64,000 bases of DNA from Halopseudomonas yangmingensis. Lineage in GTDB: Bacteria > Pseudomonadota > Gammaproteobacteria > Pseudomonadales > Pseudomonadaceae. The notes beneath the pieces were generated by a model that saw only the letters and a list, made by a program, of their open reading frames with translations, did no database searches and was not told the origin of the DNA. Below, piece after piece: positions 8,008 to 17,331 of this stretch; within the stretch, counting starts at the first letter, position 1, and the number at the start of each line of letters is the position of its first letter. The translations under genes were made by a program, and so were the position numbers. Location of the stretch: contig NZ_FOUI01000003.1 in assembly GCF_900114825.1 (NCBI RefSeq), positions 1-64,000 on the forward strand, written 5' to 3'.

Positions 8008-8837
8008 GCCAGCCTCCGGCGCAGCAGGCTGCTCAACTGGTCGGCCAGCAACACCAGCAGCAGGAAGGTCAGTAGGATGCTGGCAACTTCTCCGCCGGCA
8101 AACATGCGGATCGACAGGTCGATCATCTGCCCCAGTCCGCCGGCGCCGACAAAACCCATGATCACCGAGGCGCGCAGGGCGCATTCCCAGCGGTACAGGG
8201 TGTAGGAGGTCAGCTCCTGGGCGGCGGCCGGCAGAATGCCGTAGCAGAACGCCGCCAGCCGGCCGCTACCAGCCTGCAGCAGGGCCTGGGCCGGGCGCTG
8301 GTCGACCGATTCGCAGATTTCCGCATAGACCTTGCCGAGCATGCCGCTGTAGGTGATGGCGATGGCCAGCACCCCGGCGGTCGGCCCGAGTCCGACGGCG
8401 CGCACGAACAGCAGGGCCCAGACGATTTCCGGGACGCTGCGCAGAATGATCAGCAGCAGGCGTACCGGGTAGCGGATCAGTCCGCTGCGCAGTGCCGGGC
8501 GTCCGGACTGCAGGGCGGAGATCGACAGCGCACGGGTGGCGATCAGACCCAGGGGAATCGCCAGCAGCAGCGCCAGCGCCAGTCCGGCAGTGGCCATCGC
8601 CAGGGTTTCCAGGGTGGCCGTGGCGAGTAGGCCAAGGAACTCGGCGGATAGATCCGGCGGCCAGAAGCCTGAGAGGAAGCGGCCGAAGGTGTCGGCATTG
8701 CGCGGGTCGAACAGGGTCGCCAGGTTGAATTCGGTGATCAGCAGTCCCGGCCACAACAGCAGCAACGCGCCGAGGGTGATCAGTGCGCGCGGCAGGGCCG
8801 CAGGGTCGCGCCAGTGTGCGGGTCGGCCGGGCTGCAT
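8004..8837 (-). CDS. phnE1: PhnE-type ABC permease, first copy
   Basis: A 277-residue permease with about six membrane helices and the conserved segments QAGSGRLAAFCYGILP and YTLYRWECALRASVIMGF. The ATG at 8837 shares one base with the phnC stop (TGATG); an ATG three codons upstream is also possible. It is clearly paralogous to phnE2, so the importer is a two-permease PhnDCE1E2 system like those for phosphonate, phosphite or related oxyanions. Confidence 0.88.
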   Translation of the reverse strand: MQPGRPAHWRDPAALPRALITLGALLLLWPGLLITEFNLATLFDPRNADTFGRFLSGFWPPDLSAEFLGLLATATLETLAMATAGLALALLLAIPLGLIATRALSISALQSGRPALRSGLIRYPVRLLLIILRSVPEIVWALLFVRAVGLGPTAGVLAIAITYSGMLGKVYAEICESVDQRPAQALLQAGSGRLAAFCYGILPAAAQELTSYTLYRWECALRASVIMGFVGAGGLGQMIDLSIRMFAGGEVASILLTFLLLVLLADQLSSLLRRRLA

Positions 8838-9655
8838 CAGAAGCACCGGGGGATGGCGCTGTTGCCGTGACTGTCGGCATCCATGGTTGGCGCTTCAGCT
8901 GGCGGGGTACCCAGACTCTGGTTGGCATACAGCTGGTGCAGGTCCTGCTCGCTGACCTCGGCGGCCGGCTTGTCGAACAGCAACTGACCCTGGCGCAGGC
9001 CAATCACCCTGGGGAAGTGCCGTAGCGCCAGATCCACCGCGTGCAGGCTGGCAACCAGGGTGCTGCCACGCTGGCTGGCCAGCTGGCAGAGCAGCGCCAG
9101 GATGTGCTCGGCGAGTACCGGGTCCATCGCCGACACTGGCTCGTCGGCCAGCAGCAGTTCGGCCTTCTGGTACAGCACCCGGGCAATGCCGACCCGTTGC
9201 AGCTGGCCGCCGGACAGCTGGTCGCAACGGGCAAACAGTTTGTCCTGCAGATCCAGCGGCGTCAGCGCGGCGCGTGCGCCCGGAATGTCCAGCGGGTAGC
9301 ACAGCGACAGCAGCGCCCTGGGCAGCGACCACTGGCCCAGACGTCCGGCCAGTACCGCCGTGATCACCCGTTGGCGCGGGGGCAGCGGCGGGCTTTGGTG
9401 GATCAGGCCGATCCGGCTGCGCAAGCGGCGCAGGGCGCGTCCACGCAGTTGTGCCGGTTGGCTGCCGAGCAGCGCAAGGCTGCCGGCAGACGGCGTCAGG
9501 CTGGTGCCGAGCAGGCGCAGCAGGCTGGTCTTGCCGGCCCCCGAGGAGCCGATGATGGCAACCCGCTCGCCGTCTGCTATGTGCAGATTGATGTCCTGCA
9601 GGGCAACAAAGCCGTTGGCGTGGGCAAGCCCCACGCCGTCAAGCCGGATGCTCAC
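8837..9655 (-). CDS. phnC: PhnC-type ABC transporter ATP-binding protein
   Basis: A 272-residue ATPase with Walker A GSSGAGKTSLL near residue 36, signature LSGGQLQRVGIARVL, Walker B LLLADEPVSAMD and a switch His in VASLHAVDLAL. It starts at GTG 9655, overlapping the phnD stop (GTGA). It supplies energy for uptake through PhnE1/PhnE2. No C-P lyase genes accompany it in the window. Confidence 0.92.
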   Translation of the reverse strand: MSIRLDGVGLAHANGFVALQDINLHIADGERVAIIGSSGAGKTSLLRLLGTSLTPSAGSLALLGSQPAQLRGRALRRLRSRIGLIHQSPPLPPRQRVITAVLAGRLGQWSLPRALLSLCYPLDIPGARAALTPLDLQDKLFARCDQLSGGQLQRVGIARVLYQKAELLLADEPVSAMDPVLAEHILALLCQLASQRGSTLVASLHAVDLALRHFPRVIGLRQGQLLFDKPAAEVSEQDLHQLYANQSLGTPPAEAPTMDADSHGNSAIPRCF

Positions 9656-10515
9656 TGCAGCAGGCCGGCTGCCCGTGCGGCCTGTTCGATGCCGTCGTAG
9701 TTTTCCACGCGGGTTTCGATAAAGCGGCTGGCGCGCTGCAGGTCGAGAATTGGCTTGTGCTCGGGGTTGGCCGGATCCAGCTTGAGGAAGGCCGCCTTCA
9801 GGCGCTCGACCAGTGCCGGGTCAAGGTCGCCACGCACCGTCCAGTTGTAGTCGAAGTAGGTCGGGGTGGTCTGGTAGACGCGCACCTTTCTGGTGTCGAC
9901 CTTGCCCTCGGCGGCCAGTTTTTCCCAGACCGAGGCGTTCAGCACGCCGGCATCCACCCGCCCGGATTCGACCCAGGCCACGGTGGCGTCATGCGCCCCG
10001 GAGAAGCCGATGCGGCTGAAGTGGCTGTCGGCGTCGATGCCTTCCTGCTGCAGGAAGTAGCGCGGCATCAAGTGCCCGGAGGTGGAGGATACCGAGCCGA
10101 AGGCAAAGCTCTTGCCCTTCAGGTCGGCATGGCTGTTGATGGCCGGATCGGCGGTGATAAAGGTGCTGGTGAATACCTCGTCCTGCTCGCGCTGCACCAG
10201 CGGAATCGCATCGCCGGTGCGCAGGCGCGCCTGCACAAAGGTAAAGCCGCCCAGCCAGGCCAGATCCAGGCGCTTGGCGCCGAGGGCTTCAACCACGCCG
10301 GCGTAATCGGATACCGGCTGGAACTGCACGGTCATGCCCAGTTCCTGTTCCAGGTATTCGCCCAGCGGCTTGAACTTGCGCAGCAGTTCGGTCGGCGCTT
10401 CATCGGGGATCGCCGAGACACGCAGCACGTCCTGGGCCTGGGCAGTGGAAAACAGGGTGGCAACAGACAGGCAGACGCCAGCCAGCACGGCCAGCGGTCG
10501 TTTGATCATCGACAT
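9652..10515 (-). CDS. phnD: PhnD-type periplasmic oxyanion-binding protein
   Basis: A 287-residue periplasmic binding protein with a signal peptide (MSMIKRPLAVLAGVCLSVA to about residue 27, AQA^QD). The body has the phosphate/phosphonate-binding family pattern (RVSAIPDEAPTELLRKFKPL, WLGGFTFVQARLRTG, FAFGSVSSTSGHLMPRYF, GAHDATVAWVESGRVDAGV). GGAG is 7 nt before ATG 10515. A Pseudomonas subfamily with very similar sequence is annotated as a putative selenate ABC transporter binding protein, so the substrate may be selenate or another oxyanion rather than phosphonate. It is first in a four-gene, tightly overlapped operon. Confidence 0.87.
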   Translation of the reverse strand: MSMIKRPLAVLAGVCLSVATLFSTAQAQDVLRVSAIPDEAPTELLRKFKPLGEYLEQELGMTVQFQPVSDYAGVVEALGAKRLDLAWLGGFTFVQARLRTGDAIPLVQREQDEVFTSTFITADPAINSHADLKGKSFAFGSVSSTSGHLMPRYFLQQEGIDADSHFSRIGFSGAHDATVAWVESGRVDAGVLNASVWEKLAAEGKVDTRKVRVYQTTPTYFDYNWTVRGDLDPALVERLKAAFLKLDPANPEHKPILDLQRASRFIETRVENYDGIEQAARAAGLLQ

Positions 10516-10545
10516 GTGATTTCTCCGGTTCAATAGCGGATGACT

Positions 10546-10572
10546 ACCGGGCGGGTGTCGAAGCCGCCCGGT
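10546..10572. promoter_or_regulatory. Inverted repeat in phnD-hyi intergenic region
   Basis: A perfect 9-bp inverted repeat (ACCGGGCGG / CCGCCCGGT) with a 9-nt loop lies 30 bp upstream of the phnD ATG. It could be a repressor operator or a leader hairpin for the importer operon. No matching regulator gene is adjacent. Confidence 0.35.
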
Positions 10573-10684
10573 GCGTGGCGCAAGTTTACTGCCGAGCCGG
10601 GTGGATGTCATGCCGCCCTCGCCATCCTTGGCAGTCTGTTGGCACAATTGCGGCATTGTTAGGATTCTGAACCGGAGTCATGCC

Positions 10685-11473
10685 ATGCCTTGGCCTATCG
10701 CTGCCAATCTGTCCATGCTGTTTGCTGAGATGCCCTTGCCAGAGCGTTCTATGGCGGCGGCTGAGGCGGGGTTTGACGGGGTGGAAATCCAGTTCCCCTA
10801 TGAATTGCCGGCTCAGGCATTACGCCAGGCGCTGGATCACTGTGGTTTGCCGCTGGTGCTGATGAATCTGCCGGCGGCAGATCTGATGCAGGGTGGTCCG
10901 GGGCTGGGGGGCGTGCCGGATCGTGCTGCCGAGTTCGAACAGGCGCTGCAGCAGGCGCTGCGCTATGCCGAGCTGTTGCGGCCGCTGCGGGTCAATCTGT
11001 TGCCCGGGCGGCTTGCCGAAGGGGTGCTCCGCGAGCAGGCACTGGAGTGTCTGGCCGGGCGTTTGCGACAAACCGCCGAGGCCTTTGCCGGGCTGGGTAT
11101 CGGGGTGGTCTGTGAGGCGATCAACCGGTATGACATGCCAGGCTTTCTGGTGGCCGGTTCGCAGGAGCTGGATGAGCTGCTGCAGCGGGTTGGCGATGCG
11201 CGTGTGCAGGCGCAGCTGGATCTCTACCATATGGCACGCATGGGCGAGCGGTTGCCGGACAGCATTGCCCGGCTGGCCGGGCGCATCGGCCATGTGCAGT
11301 TTGCCGATTGCCCCGGTCGTGGTGAGCCGGGCAGCGGGTCGCTGGATTTTGCAGGTGCCTGCGCGGCCCTGCGTGCTGCCGGCTATCAGGGCTGGCTGGC
11401 GGCAGAGTACCGGCCTTCCGGGCCAGGGCACCAGCCGCCGGTGCCGCTGATCAGGCAGTGGGCGAAACCCTGA
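10685..11473 (+). CDS. hyi: Hydroxypyruvate isomerase-family protein
   Basis: A 262-residue TIM-barrel protein of the xylose-isomerase-like superfamily. MPWPIAANLSMLFAEMPL and GFDGVEIQFPYE are typical of Hyi; metal-ligand Glu and His residues appear in CEAINRYDMPGF, LDLYHMARMGE, VQFADCPGRGEPG and AAEYRPSG. The family interconverts hydroxypyruvate and tartronate semialdehyde or related sugars. CGGAG is 7 nt before ATG 10685. It stands alone: no glyoxylate carboligase or tartronate semialdehyde reductase is nearby, so the true substrate is uncertain. Confidence 0.82.
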   Translation: MPWPIAANLSMLFAEMPLPERSMAAAEAGFDGVEIQFPYELPAQALRQALDHCGLPLVLMNLPAADLMQGGPGLGGVPDRAAEFEQALQQALRYAELLRPLRVNLLPGRLAEGVLREQALECLAGRLRQTAEAFAGLGIGVVCEAINRYDMPGFLVAGSQELDELLQRVGDARVQAQLDLYHMARMGERLPDSIARLAGRIGHVQFADCPGRGEPGSGSLDFAGACAALRAAGYQGWLAAEYRPSGPGHQPPVPLIRQWAKP

Positions 11474-11486
11474 GGCCAACCCCGCC

Positions 11487-11521
11487 GTCATTGCGAGGCG
11501 CGTAGCGCCGTGGCAATCCAG
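11487..11521. repeat. REP-like palindromic element
   Basis: A widespread proteobacterial extragenic repeat type beginning GTCATTGCGAGG and ending TGGCAATCCAG. Two nested stems (ATTGC/GCAAT and GGCGC/GCGCC around GTA) make a cruciform. It follows the hyi stop and may act as its transcript end. A diverged relative is at 18767. Confidence 0.7.
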
Positions 11522-11621
11522 TCGGTGCCTGGTTTGGGCCAGAAACTAGCCGCCGGCGCCTGCGGGCTTGTACTATTGCCGGTCATCCGCATCACTGCCA
11601 ACAAGGACAATGTCACCCGCC

Positions 11622-13517
11622 ATGAGTCAATCGACCTACAACGCCGATGCGCTGGAAGTGCTCAGCGGGCTGGACCCGGTGCGCCGGCGGCCCGGCATGT
11701 ATACCGATACCACCCGTCCCAACCATCTGGCCCAGGAAGTCATCGACAACAGTGTCGACGAGGCGCTGGCCGGGCATGCGCGGCAGATTACTGTGGTGCT
11801 GCACGCGGACAACGCGCTGGAAGTCACTGATGACGGGCGCGGCATGCCGGTGGACATGCATGCCGAAGAGGGCGTGTCCGGGGTTGAGCTGATCCTTACC
11901 CGGCTGCATGCCGGCGGCAAGTTCTCCAACAAGAACTACCAGTTCTCCGGCGGTTTGCACGGTGTCGGTATCTCGGTGGTGAACGCCCTGTCGCTGCGCG
12001 TCGAGGTACGCGTTCGCCGCGATGGCAATGAATACGCCATGGCCTTCGAGAATGGCGACAAGGTCAGCGAGCTGGAGGTGGTCGGCAGCGTTGGCAAGCG
12101 CAATACCGGTACCACAGTGAAGTTCTGGCCGGATGCCAGGTACTTTGATTCGGCGAAATTCAGCATCAGCCGGCTCAAGCACCTGCTCAAGGCCAAGGCG
12201 GTGCTCTGCCCGGGGCTCAAGGTCGAATTTGATGATCGCCAGAACGGCGAGAAAACCAGCTGGTACTACGAGGACGGACTGCGTGATTACCTGCTGGATG
12301 CCTGCAGCGAGTGGCCGAAACTGCCGGAGGAGCCTTTTGTCGGCTCGCTGGCGGCGCGCCAGGAGGCGGTTGACTGGGCGGTGCTGTGGCTGCCCGAGGG
12401 CGGCGAACTGGTGCAGGAAAGCTACGTCAACCTGATCCCGACTGCCCAGGGTGGCACCCATGTCAACGGCCTGCGTGCCGGTCTGCTGGAGGCGATCCGC
12501 GAGTTTTGCGAATTCCGTAACCTGCTGCCGCGCGGGGTCAAGCTGGCGCCCGAGGATATCTGGGAGCGCGTCAGCTATGTGCTGTCGCTGAAAATGGCCG
12601 AGGCGCAGTTTTCCGGCCAGACCAAGGAACGCCTGTCGTCCCGCGAGTCGGCGGCCTTTGTTTCCGGGGTGGTCAAGGATGCCTTCAGTCTGTGGCTGAA
12701 CCAGCATGCCGAGATCGGCCTGCAGATTGCCGAAATGGCCATCAGTCACGCCGGGCGCCGGCTCAAGGCGGGCAAGAAGATCGAGCGCAAGCGCATTACC
12801 CAGGGCCCGGCCTTGCCTGGCAAGCTGGCCGATTGCGTGGGGCAGGACACCCGGCGTTCCGAGCTGTTTCTGGTCGAGGGCGACTCGGCCGGTGGCAGCG
12901 CGAAGCAGGCACGTGACAAGGAGTTCCAGGCGATAATGCCGCTGCGCGGCAAGATCCTGAATACCTGGGAGGTCGACTCCGGCGAGGTGCTGGGTTCCCA
13001 GGAAGTACACGATATTGCGGTGGCGATTGGCGTGGATCCGGGCGGCAATGATCTGGCCCAGTTGCGCTATGGCAAGATTTGTATTCTCGCCGATGCCGAC
13101 TCCGACGGCCTGCATATCGCCACGCTGCTGTGTGCGCTGTTTGTTCGGCATTTTCGCAGTCTGGTCGAGGCCGGGCATGTGTTTGTTGCCATGCCGCCGC
13201 TGTACCGCATCGATATCGGCAAGGATGTCTATTACGCGCTGGATGATGCCGAGAAGCAGGGCGTGCTGGATCGTATCGAGGCCGAAGGCAAGCGCGGCAA
13301 GGTGCAGGTGACCCGCTTCAAGGGGCTGGGCGAGATGAATCCGCTGCAGCTGCGCGAGACCACTATGGCCCCGGATACCCGCCGGTTGGTGCAGTTGACG
13401 GTGGAGGATGGCGAGGCCACCGAGGCGCTGATGGATATGCTGCTGGCGAAAAAGCGCTCCGGTGACCGCAAGGTCTGGCTGGAAAGCAAGGGTAATCTGG
13501 CCGAGACGCTGCTGTGA
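11622..13517 (+). CDS. parE: DNA topoisomerase IV subunit B
   Basis: ParE is the ATPase half of topoisomerase IV, which decatenates daughter chromosomes with ParC. The 631-residue product has the GHKL ATPase motifs (EVIDNSVDEALAGHA, DDGRGMPVD, GGLHGVGISVVNALS) and the TOPRIM motifs EGDSAGGSAKQARD and DADSDGLHIATLL. Length matches P. aeruginosa ParE. Start 11622 aligns with family N-termini (TYNADALEVLSGLDPVRRRP); an ATG at 11610 is possible but its purine stretch is too close. Its stop overlaps the next gene (GTGA). Confidence 0.97.
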   Translation: MSQSTYNADALEVLSGLDPVRRRPGMYTDTTRPNHLAQEVIDNSVDEALAGHARQITVVLHADNALEVTDDGRGMPVDMHAEEGVSGVELILTRLHAGGKFSNKNYQFSGGLHGVGISVVNALSLRVEVRVRRDGNEYAMAFENGDKVSELEVVGSVGKRNTGTTVKFWPDARYFDSAKFSISRLKHLLKAKAVLCPGLKVEFDDRQNGEKTSWYYEDGLRDYLLDACSEWPKLPEEPFVGSLAARQEAVDWAVLWLPEGGELVQESYVNLIPTAQGGTHVNGLRAGLLEAIREFCEFRNLLPRGVKLAPEDIWERVSYVLSLKMAEAQFSGQTKERLSSRESAAFVSGVVKDAFSLWLNQHAEIGLQIAEMAISHAGRRLKAGKKIERKRITQGPALPGKLADCVGQDTRRSELFLVEGDSAGGSAKQARDKEFQAIMPLRGKILNTWEVDSGEVLGSQEVHDIAVAIGVDPGGNDLAQLRYGKICILADADSDGLHIATLLCALFVRHFRSLVEAGHVFVAMPPLYRIDIGKDVYYALDDAEKQGVLDRIEAEGKRGKVQVTRFKGLGEMNPLQLRETTMAPDTRRLVQLTVEDGEATEALMDMLLAKKRSGDRKVWLESKGNLAETLL

Positions 13518-14539
13518 GGCAGGTGCTGGCGGGTTTGTTGACCGGGCTTGGGGCGCTGTTGTTGTCTGCGGCGGCCGCCGCTTTCGAGCGCGCGCCGGAG
13601 CTGCGCTTGCTGCAGGCCCTGCCGGTGGAGGGCATGGCCAAGGGTAATCTGTCCGGGCTGACCCTGTGTCAGGGGCGCTGGCTGGCGGTCTCCGACCGTG
13701 AGGATGACCGGCTGTTCGAGCTGCTGCCGGGCGAACAGGCCTGGCAGGCCACGCCTGAGCTGTTCAGTGTGCCAGCCGAACACAATTCACCCTTGCCGCT
13801 GCCGTTGCTGGCCGGCGCCTGGCTGCGCGGTCTGCGCAGCGGTTCGATGGATTTTGAGGCGATCAGCTGTGATGCCGAGGGCAACCGTTATCTGGCCAGC
13901 GAAAGTCTGCTGGCGGTACTCAAGTTGCCGCCGCTAGCCAGTGAGGGCACGCCGCGCTGGCTGGATCTTGACCCGGCACTGTATGCCGAGGGCGAGGCGC
14001 GCGGACTGTGGCAACAGGCCAATGCGCTGGTCGAGGGCGTGGCGGTGAGCAGCGACGGCCAGCAGCTGTGGCTGGCTGCCGAGCGACTGTCGCGCGGGTT
14101 GTTGATGCTGGAGCGGCAGGACGATGGCTGGCGCTGTCCGATCGGTGGCTGCGTGCTGTTGGCCGAACGTCGCTATCTGCCCACTGAGCCCTTCGGTCCC
14201 GGGGTGCTGGACCGTGAACTGATGCCGCTGGACTTTTCTGCGCTGGTCTACTGGAAGGGTCGGTTGTGGACGCTGGAGCGCAATGCCCACCAAGTCTGCC
14301 GCCGGCATCCAGTATCGGCCCAGCGCGAGCGCTGCTGGTCATTTGCTACTTCTTTGCTGGCCGAGCCGCACCTGTACCCGAATGCCCGTTTCGGCCTGGC
14401 CGAGGCGCTGCATATTGATGAGGACGGCATTTTTCTGGGTATCGACAACAACGGCCGTGCGCGCGCCGATGGCGATAGCCGACCCTGGTTGTACCGCTTC
14501 GCCCTGCCGGAAGACTGGCAGCAGGGTTACCGGCCGTGA
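13514..14539 (+). CDS. Esterase-like/phytase-like secreted protein
   Basis: A 341-residue protein with a signal peptide (GLLTGLGALLLSAAAAA) and a beta-propeller-like body in the family called esterase-like activity of phytase (FEAISCDAEGNRYLASES, ALVEGVAVSSDGQQLWLAAE, ARFGLAEALHIDEDGIFLGIDNN). GTG start, overlapping parE by 4 bp. The same gene sits between parE and parC in Pseudomonas. Enzymatic activity is unproven; a periplasmic location is inferred. Confidence 0.8.
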   Translation: MRQVLAGLLTGLGALLLSAAAAAFERAPELRLLQALPVEGMAKGNLSGLTLCQGRWLAVSDREDDRLFELLPGEQAWQATPELFSVPAEHNSPLPLPLLAGAWLRGLRSGSMDFEAISCDAEGNRYLASESLLAVLKLPPLASEGTPRWLDLDPALYAEGEARGLWQQANALVEGVAVSSDGQQLWLAAERLSRGLLMLERQDDGWRCPIGGCVLLAERRYLPTEPFGPGVLDRELMPLDFSALVYWKGRLWTLERNAHQVCRRHPVSAQRERCWSFATSLLAEPHLYPNARFGLAEALHIDEDGIFLGIDNNGRARADGDSRPWLYRFALPEDWQQGYRP

Positions 14540-15054
14540 GCCAGCCGGCGAGCAATCGACGTGTCGGGCAGATCATGCTGTTTCTGGCCTGGCTGGCCGG
14601 TATGTTCCTCGCCGTGCAGTGGTTTTCCGGCGTCGAACAGCGCCAGCGCAATCCGAACATGCAGGTTGACTCGCTGCGCCAGAACGAGGTGATCGAGGTG
14701 CGCCTGCGTGCCAATCGCCAGGGACATTATCTGGCCAGCGGGCTGATCAACGGCCAGCCGGTGACCTTTTTGCTGGATACCGGGGCGACCTTTGTCGCCG
14801 TACCGGCCAGTCTGGGTCCGGCGCTGGGTTTGCAGCCGGGGCGTCGCACGCTGGTGAATACCGCGAACGGCCAGACTGACAGTTTTACCACCCGCATCGA
14901 TAGCCTGGTGCTGGGTGACATACGTCTGCAAGGTGTGGATGCCGGGCTGGTGCCGGGCATGGCCGGCGACGAGGTGCTGCTGGGCATGAGTGCGCTCAGG
15001 CAGCTGGAATTCAGCCAGCAGGGCGGCGAACTGATTCTGCGCCACTGGCGCTGA
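14536..15054 (+). CDS. Retropepsin-like aspartic protease, membrane-anchored
   Basis: A 172-residue protein with one N-terminal membrane helix (IMLFLAWLAGMFLAVQWF) and a clan AA aspartic protease domain of the TIGR02281 type. The catalytic motif FLLDTGAT lies near residue 77; EVLLGMSALRQLEF is the conserved end. Such proteases act as dimers, so the periplasmic domains would have to pair. GTG start overlaps the previous stop (GTGA). It lies immediately before parC, as in P. aeruginosa. Confidence 0.85.
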   Translation: MSQPASNRRVGQIMLFLAWLAGMFLAVQWFSGVEQRQRNPNMQVDSLRQNEVIEVRLRANRQGHYLASGLINGQPVTFLLDTGATFVAVPASLGPALGLQPGRRTLVNTANGQTDSFTTRIDSLVLGDIRLQGVDAGLVPGMAGDEVLLGMSALRQLEFSQQGGELILRHWR

Positions 15055-15060
15055 CCGAGG

Positions 15061-17322
15061 ATGAGCATGAGTGACAGTCTGGATCTGAGTCTGGAAGGGG
15101 TGGAGCAGCGTTCGCTGGCGTCCTTTACCGAAGAGGCCTACCTCAACTATTCCATGTACGTGATCATGGACCGTGCGCTGCCGCATATCGGTGACGGCCT
15201 GAAGCCGGTGCAGCGGCGCATCATCTACGCCATGAGCGAGCTGGGCCTGAGCGCTGCCTCCAAGCACAAGAAGTCGGCGCGCACCGTCGGTGACGTGCTC
15301 GGCAAATACCATCCGCACGGTGATTCGGCCTGTTACGAGGCGATGGTGCTGATGGCTCAGCCGTTCTCCTACCGCTATCCGCTGGTGGACGGTCAGGGCA
15401 ACTGGGGTGCGCCGGATGATCCCAAGTCGTTTGCCGCCATGCGTTATACCGAGGCACGTCTGGCGCGCTACAGCGAAGTGCTGCTCAGCGAGCTGGGGCA
15501 GGGCACGGTGGACTGGCAGCCGAACTTCGACGGCACCCTCGACGAGCCGCGGGTTATGCCGGCGCGTCTGCCCAATCTGCTACTCAACGGCACCACCGGG
15601 ATTGCCGTGGGCATGGCCACCGATGTGCCGCCGCACAACCTGCGTGAGGTGGCGGCGGCCTGTGTGCGCCTGCTGGATGATCCGGGTGTCGGGCTGGATG
15701 AGCTGATGGAGCATATCCAGGGGCCGGACTTTCCCACCGAGGCGGAAATCATCACCCCGCGCCAGGACCTGCTGAAACTCTATGCCAGTGGGCGCGGCTC
15801 GATCCGTTGCCGCGCAGTGTGGAATCGCGAGGACGGTGACATCGTCATCACCGCGCTGCCGCATCAGGTGTCCGGGGCCAAGGTGCTGGAGCAGATTGCC
15901 GGCCAGATGCAGGCGAAGAAGCTGCCGCTGGTGGCGGACCTGCGTGACGAGTCGGACCACGAGAACCCCACCCGTATCGTCATAGTGCCGCGCTCCAATC
16001 GCGTCGATCTGGACGAGCTGATGCAGCACCTGTTCGCCACCACCGATCTGGAGAGCAGCTTCCGCGTCAATATGAACGTGATCGGCACCGATGGCCGGCC
16101 GGCGGTCAAGGACCTGCGCAGCCTGCTTGGCGAGTGGCTGGGTTTTCGCGTCGGTACCGTACGCCGGCGCCTGCAGTACCGGCTGGACAAGGTGTTGGCG
16201 CGTCTGCACCTGTTGGATGGCTTGCTGGTGGCCTTCCTCAATCTGGATGAGGTGATCCAGATCATCCGCAACGAGGAGCATCCGAAAGCCGAACTGATGG
16301 CGCGTTTCGCGCTCAGTGAGCTGCAGGCCGACTACATCCTGGATACCCGTTTGCGTCAGCTGGCGCGGCTGGAAGAGATGAAGATCCGTGGCGAGCAGGA
16401 TGCGCTGGCGCTGGAGCGAGACGAACTGCAGCGCATCCTTGGCGACGAGCAACTGCTGCGCAACAAGGTACGCGACGAACTGATTGCCGATGCCGAGACC
16501 TATGGCGATGAGCGCCGTTCACCACTGGTCGAGCGTGCCGAGGCCAAGGCTCTGTCGGAGACCGAGCTGGTGCCCAGTGAGCCGGTTACCGTGGTGCTGT
16601 CGGAGAAGGGCTGGGTGCGCTGCGCCAAGGGCCATGAGGTGGATGGCAGCGGGCTGTCCTACAAGGCCGGTGACGGCTTCCTCGCCCAGGCTGCCGGACG
16701 TTCAAACCAGCAGGCGGTGTTCCTTGATTCGACCGGGCGCAGTTATTCGCTGGCGGCGCATACGCTGCCGTCTGCGCGCGGGCAGGGCGAGCCGCTGACC
16801 GGGCGTCTGGCGCCGCCGGCCGGTGCCGCCTTCGAGCATGTGCTGATGCCGGAGGACAGTCGCCTGTACCTTCTGGCCTCGGATGCCGGCTATGGCTTTG
16901 TCGTACAGGGCAGCGATCTGCAGGCAAAGAACAAGAACGGCAAGGCGCTGCTGAGTCTGCCGGAGGGTGGGCGGGTGATGGCGCCTCAGCCGATCAATGA
17001 TTTGCAGGGCGATCTGCTGGCGGCGTTGTCGAATGAGGGCCGGCTGCTGGTGTTCCCGCTGGCCGAGTTGCCGCAACTGGCCAAGGGCAAGGGCAACAAG
17101 ATCCTCTCAGTGCCTTCGGCGCGGGTGAAAAGTCGCGAGGAGTTCCTGCTGGCGCTGGCGGTGCTGCCGGCCGGCGCCAATCTGGTATTGAATTCCGGCA
17201 AGCGCACCCTGACCCTCAAGCCGGCTGATCTGGAACATTACCGTGGCGAGCGTGGCCGGCGCGGCAACAAGCTGCCGCGCGGCTTCCAGAAGGTCGACGG
17301 GCTGGCGGTGGATAACGGCTGA
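15061..17322 (+). CDS. parC: DNA topoisomerase IV subunit A
   Basis: ParC is the DNA-cleaving subunit of topoisomerase IV. The 753-residue product has the GyrA/ParC core with active-site Tyr in [11 protein letters not shown], the quinolone-determining segment [12 protein letters not shown] carrying the wild-type Ser, and a C-terminal beta-pinwheel ([23 protein letters not shown]-like boxes). Start 15061 or 15067 are both possible ([13 protein letters not shown]). It closes the parE-parC cluster and is followed by the repeat array. Confidence 0.97.
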   Translation: MSMSDSLDLSLEGVEQRSLASFTEEAYLNYSMYVIMDRALPHIGDGLKPVQRRIIYAMSELGLSAASKHKKSARTVGDVLGKYHPHGDSACYEAMVLMAQPFSYRYPLVDGQGNWGAPDDPKSFAAMRYTEARLARYSEVLLSELGQGTVDWQPNFDGTLDEPRVMPARLPNLLLNGTTGIAVGMATDVPPHNLREVAAACVRLLDDPGVGLDELMEHIQGPDFPTEAEIITPRQDLLKLYASGRGSIRCRAVWNREDGDIVITALPHQVSGAKVLEQIAGQMQAKKLPLVADLRDESDHENPTRIVIVPRSNRVDLDELMQHLFATTDLESSFRVNMNVIGTDGRPAVKDLRSLLGEWLGFRVGTVRRRLQYRLDKVLARLHLLDGLLVAFLNLDEVIQIIRNEEHPKAELMARFALSELQADYILDTRLRQLARLEEMKIRGEQDALALERDELQRILGDEQLLRNKVRDELIADAETYGDERRSPLVERAEAKALSETELVPSEPVTVVLSEKGWVRCAKGHEVDGSGLSYKAGDGFLAQAAGRSNQQAVFLDSTGRSYSLAAHTLPSARGQGEPLTGRLAPPAGAAFEHVLMPEDSRLYLLASDAGYGFVVQGSDLQAKNKNGKALLSLPEGGRVMAPQPINDLQGDLLAALSNEGRLLVFPLAELPQLAKGKGNKILSVPSARVKSREEFLLALAVLPAGANLVLNSGKRTLTLKPADLEHYRGERGRRGNKLPRGFQKVDGLAVDNG

Positions 17323-17331
17323 ACCCCTGGC

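Noticed and set aside
10640-10660. Sigma-54-like TTGGCACAATTGC upstream of hyi
   Set aside because: The GG and GC elements are three bases too close for an RpoN promoter.
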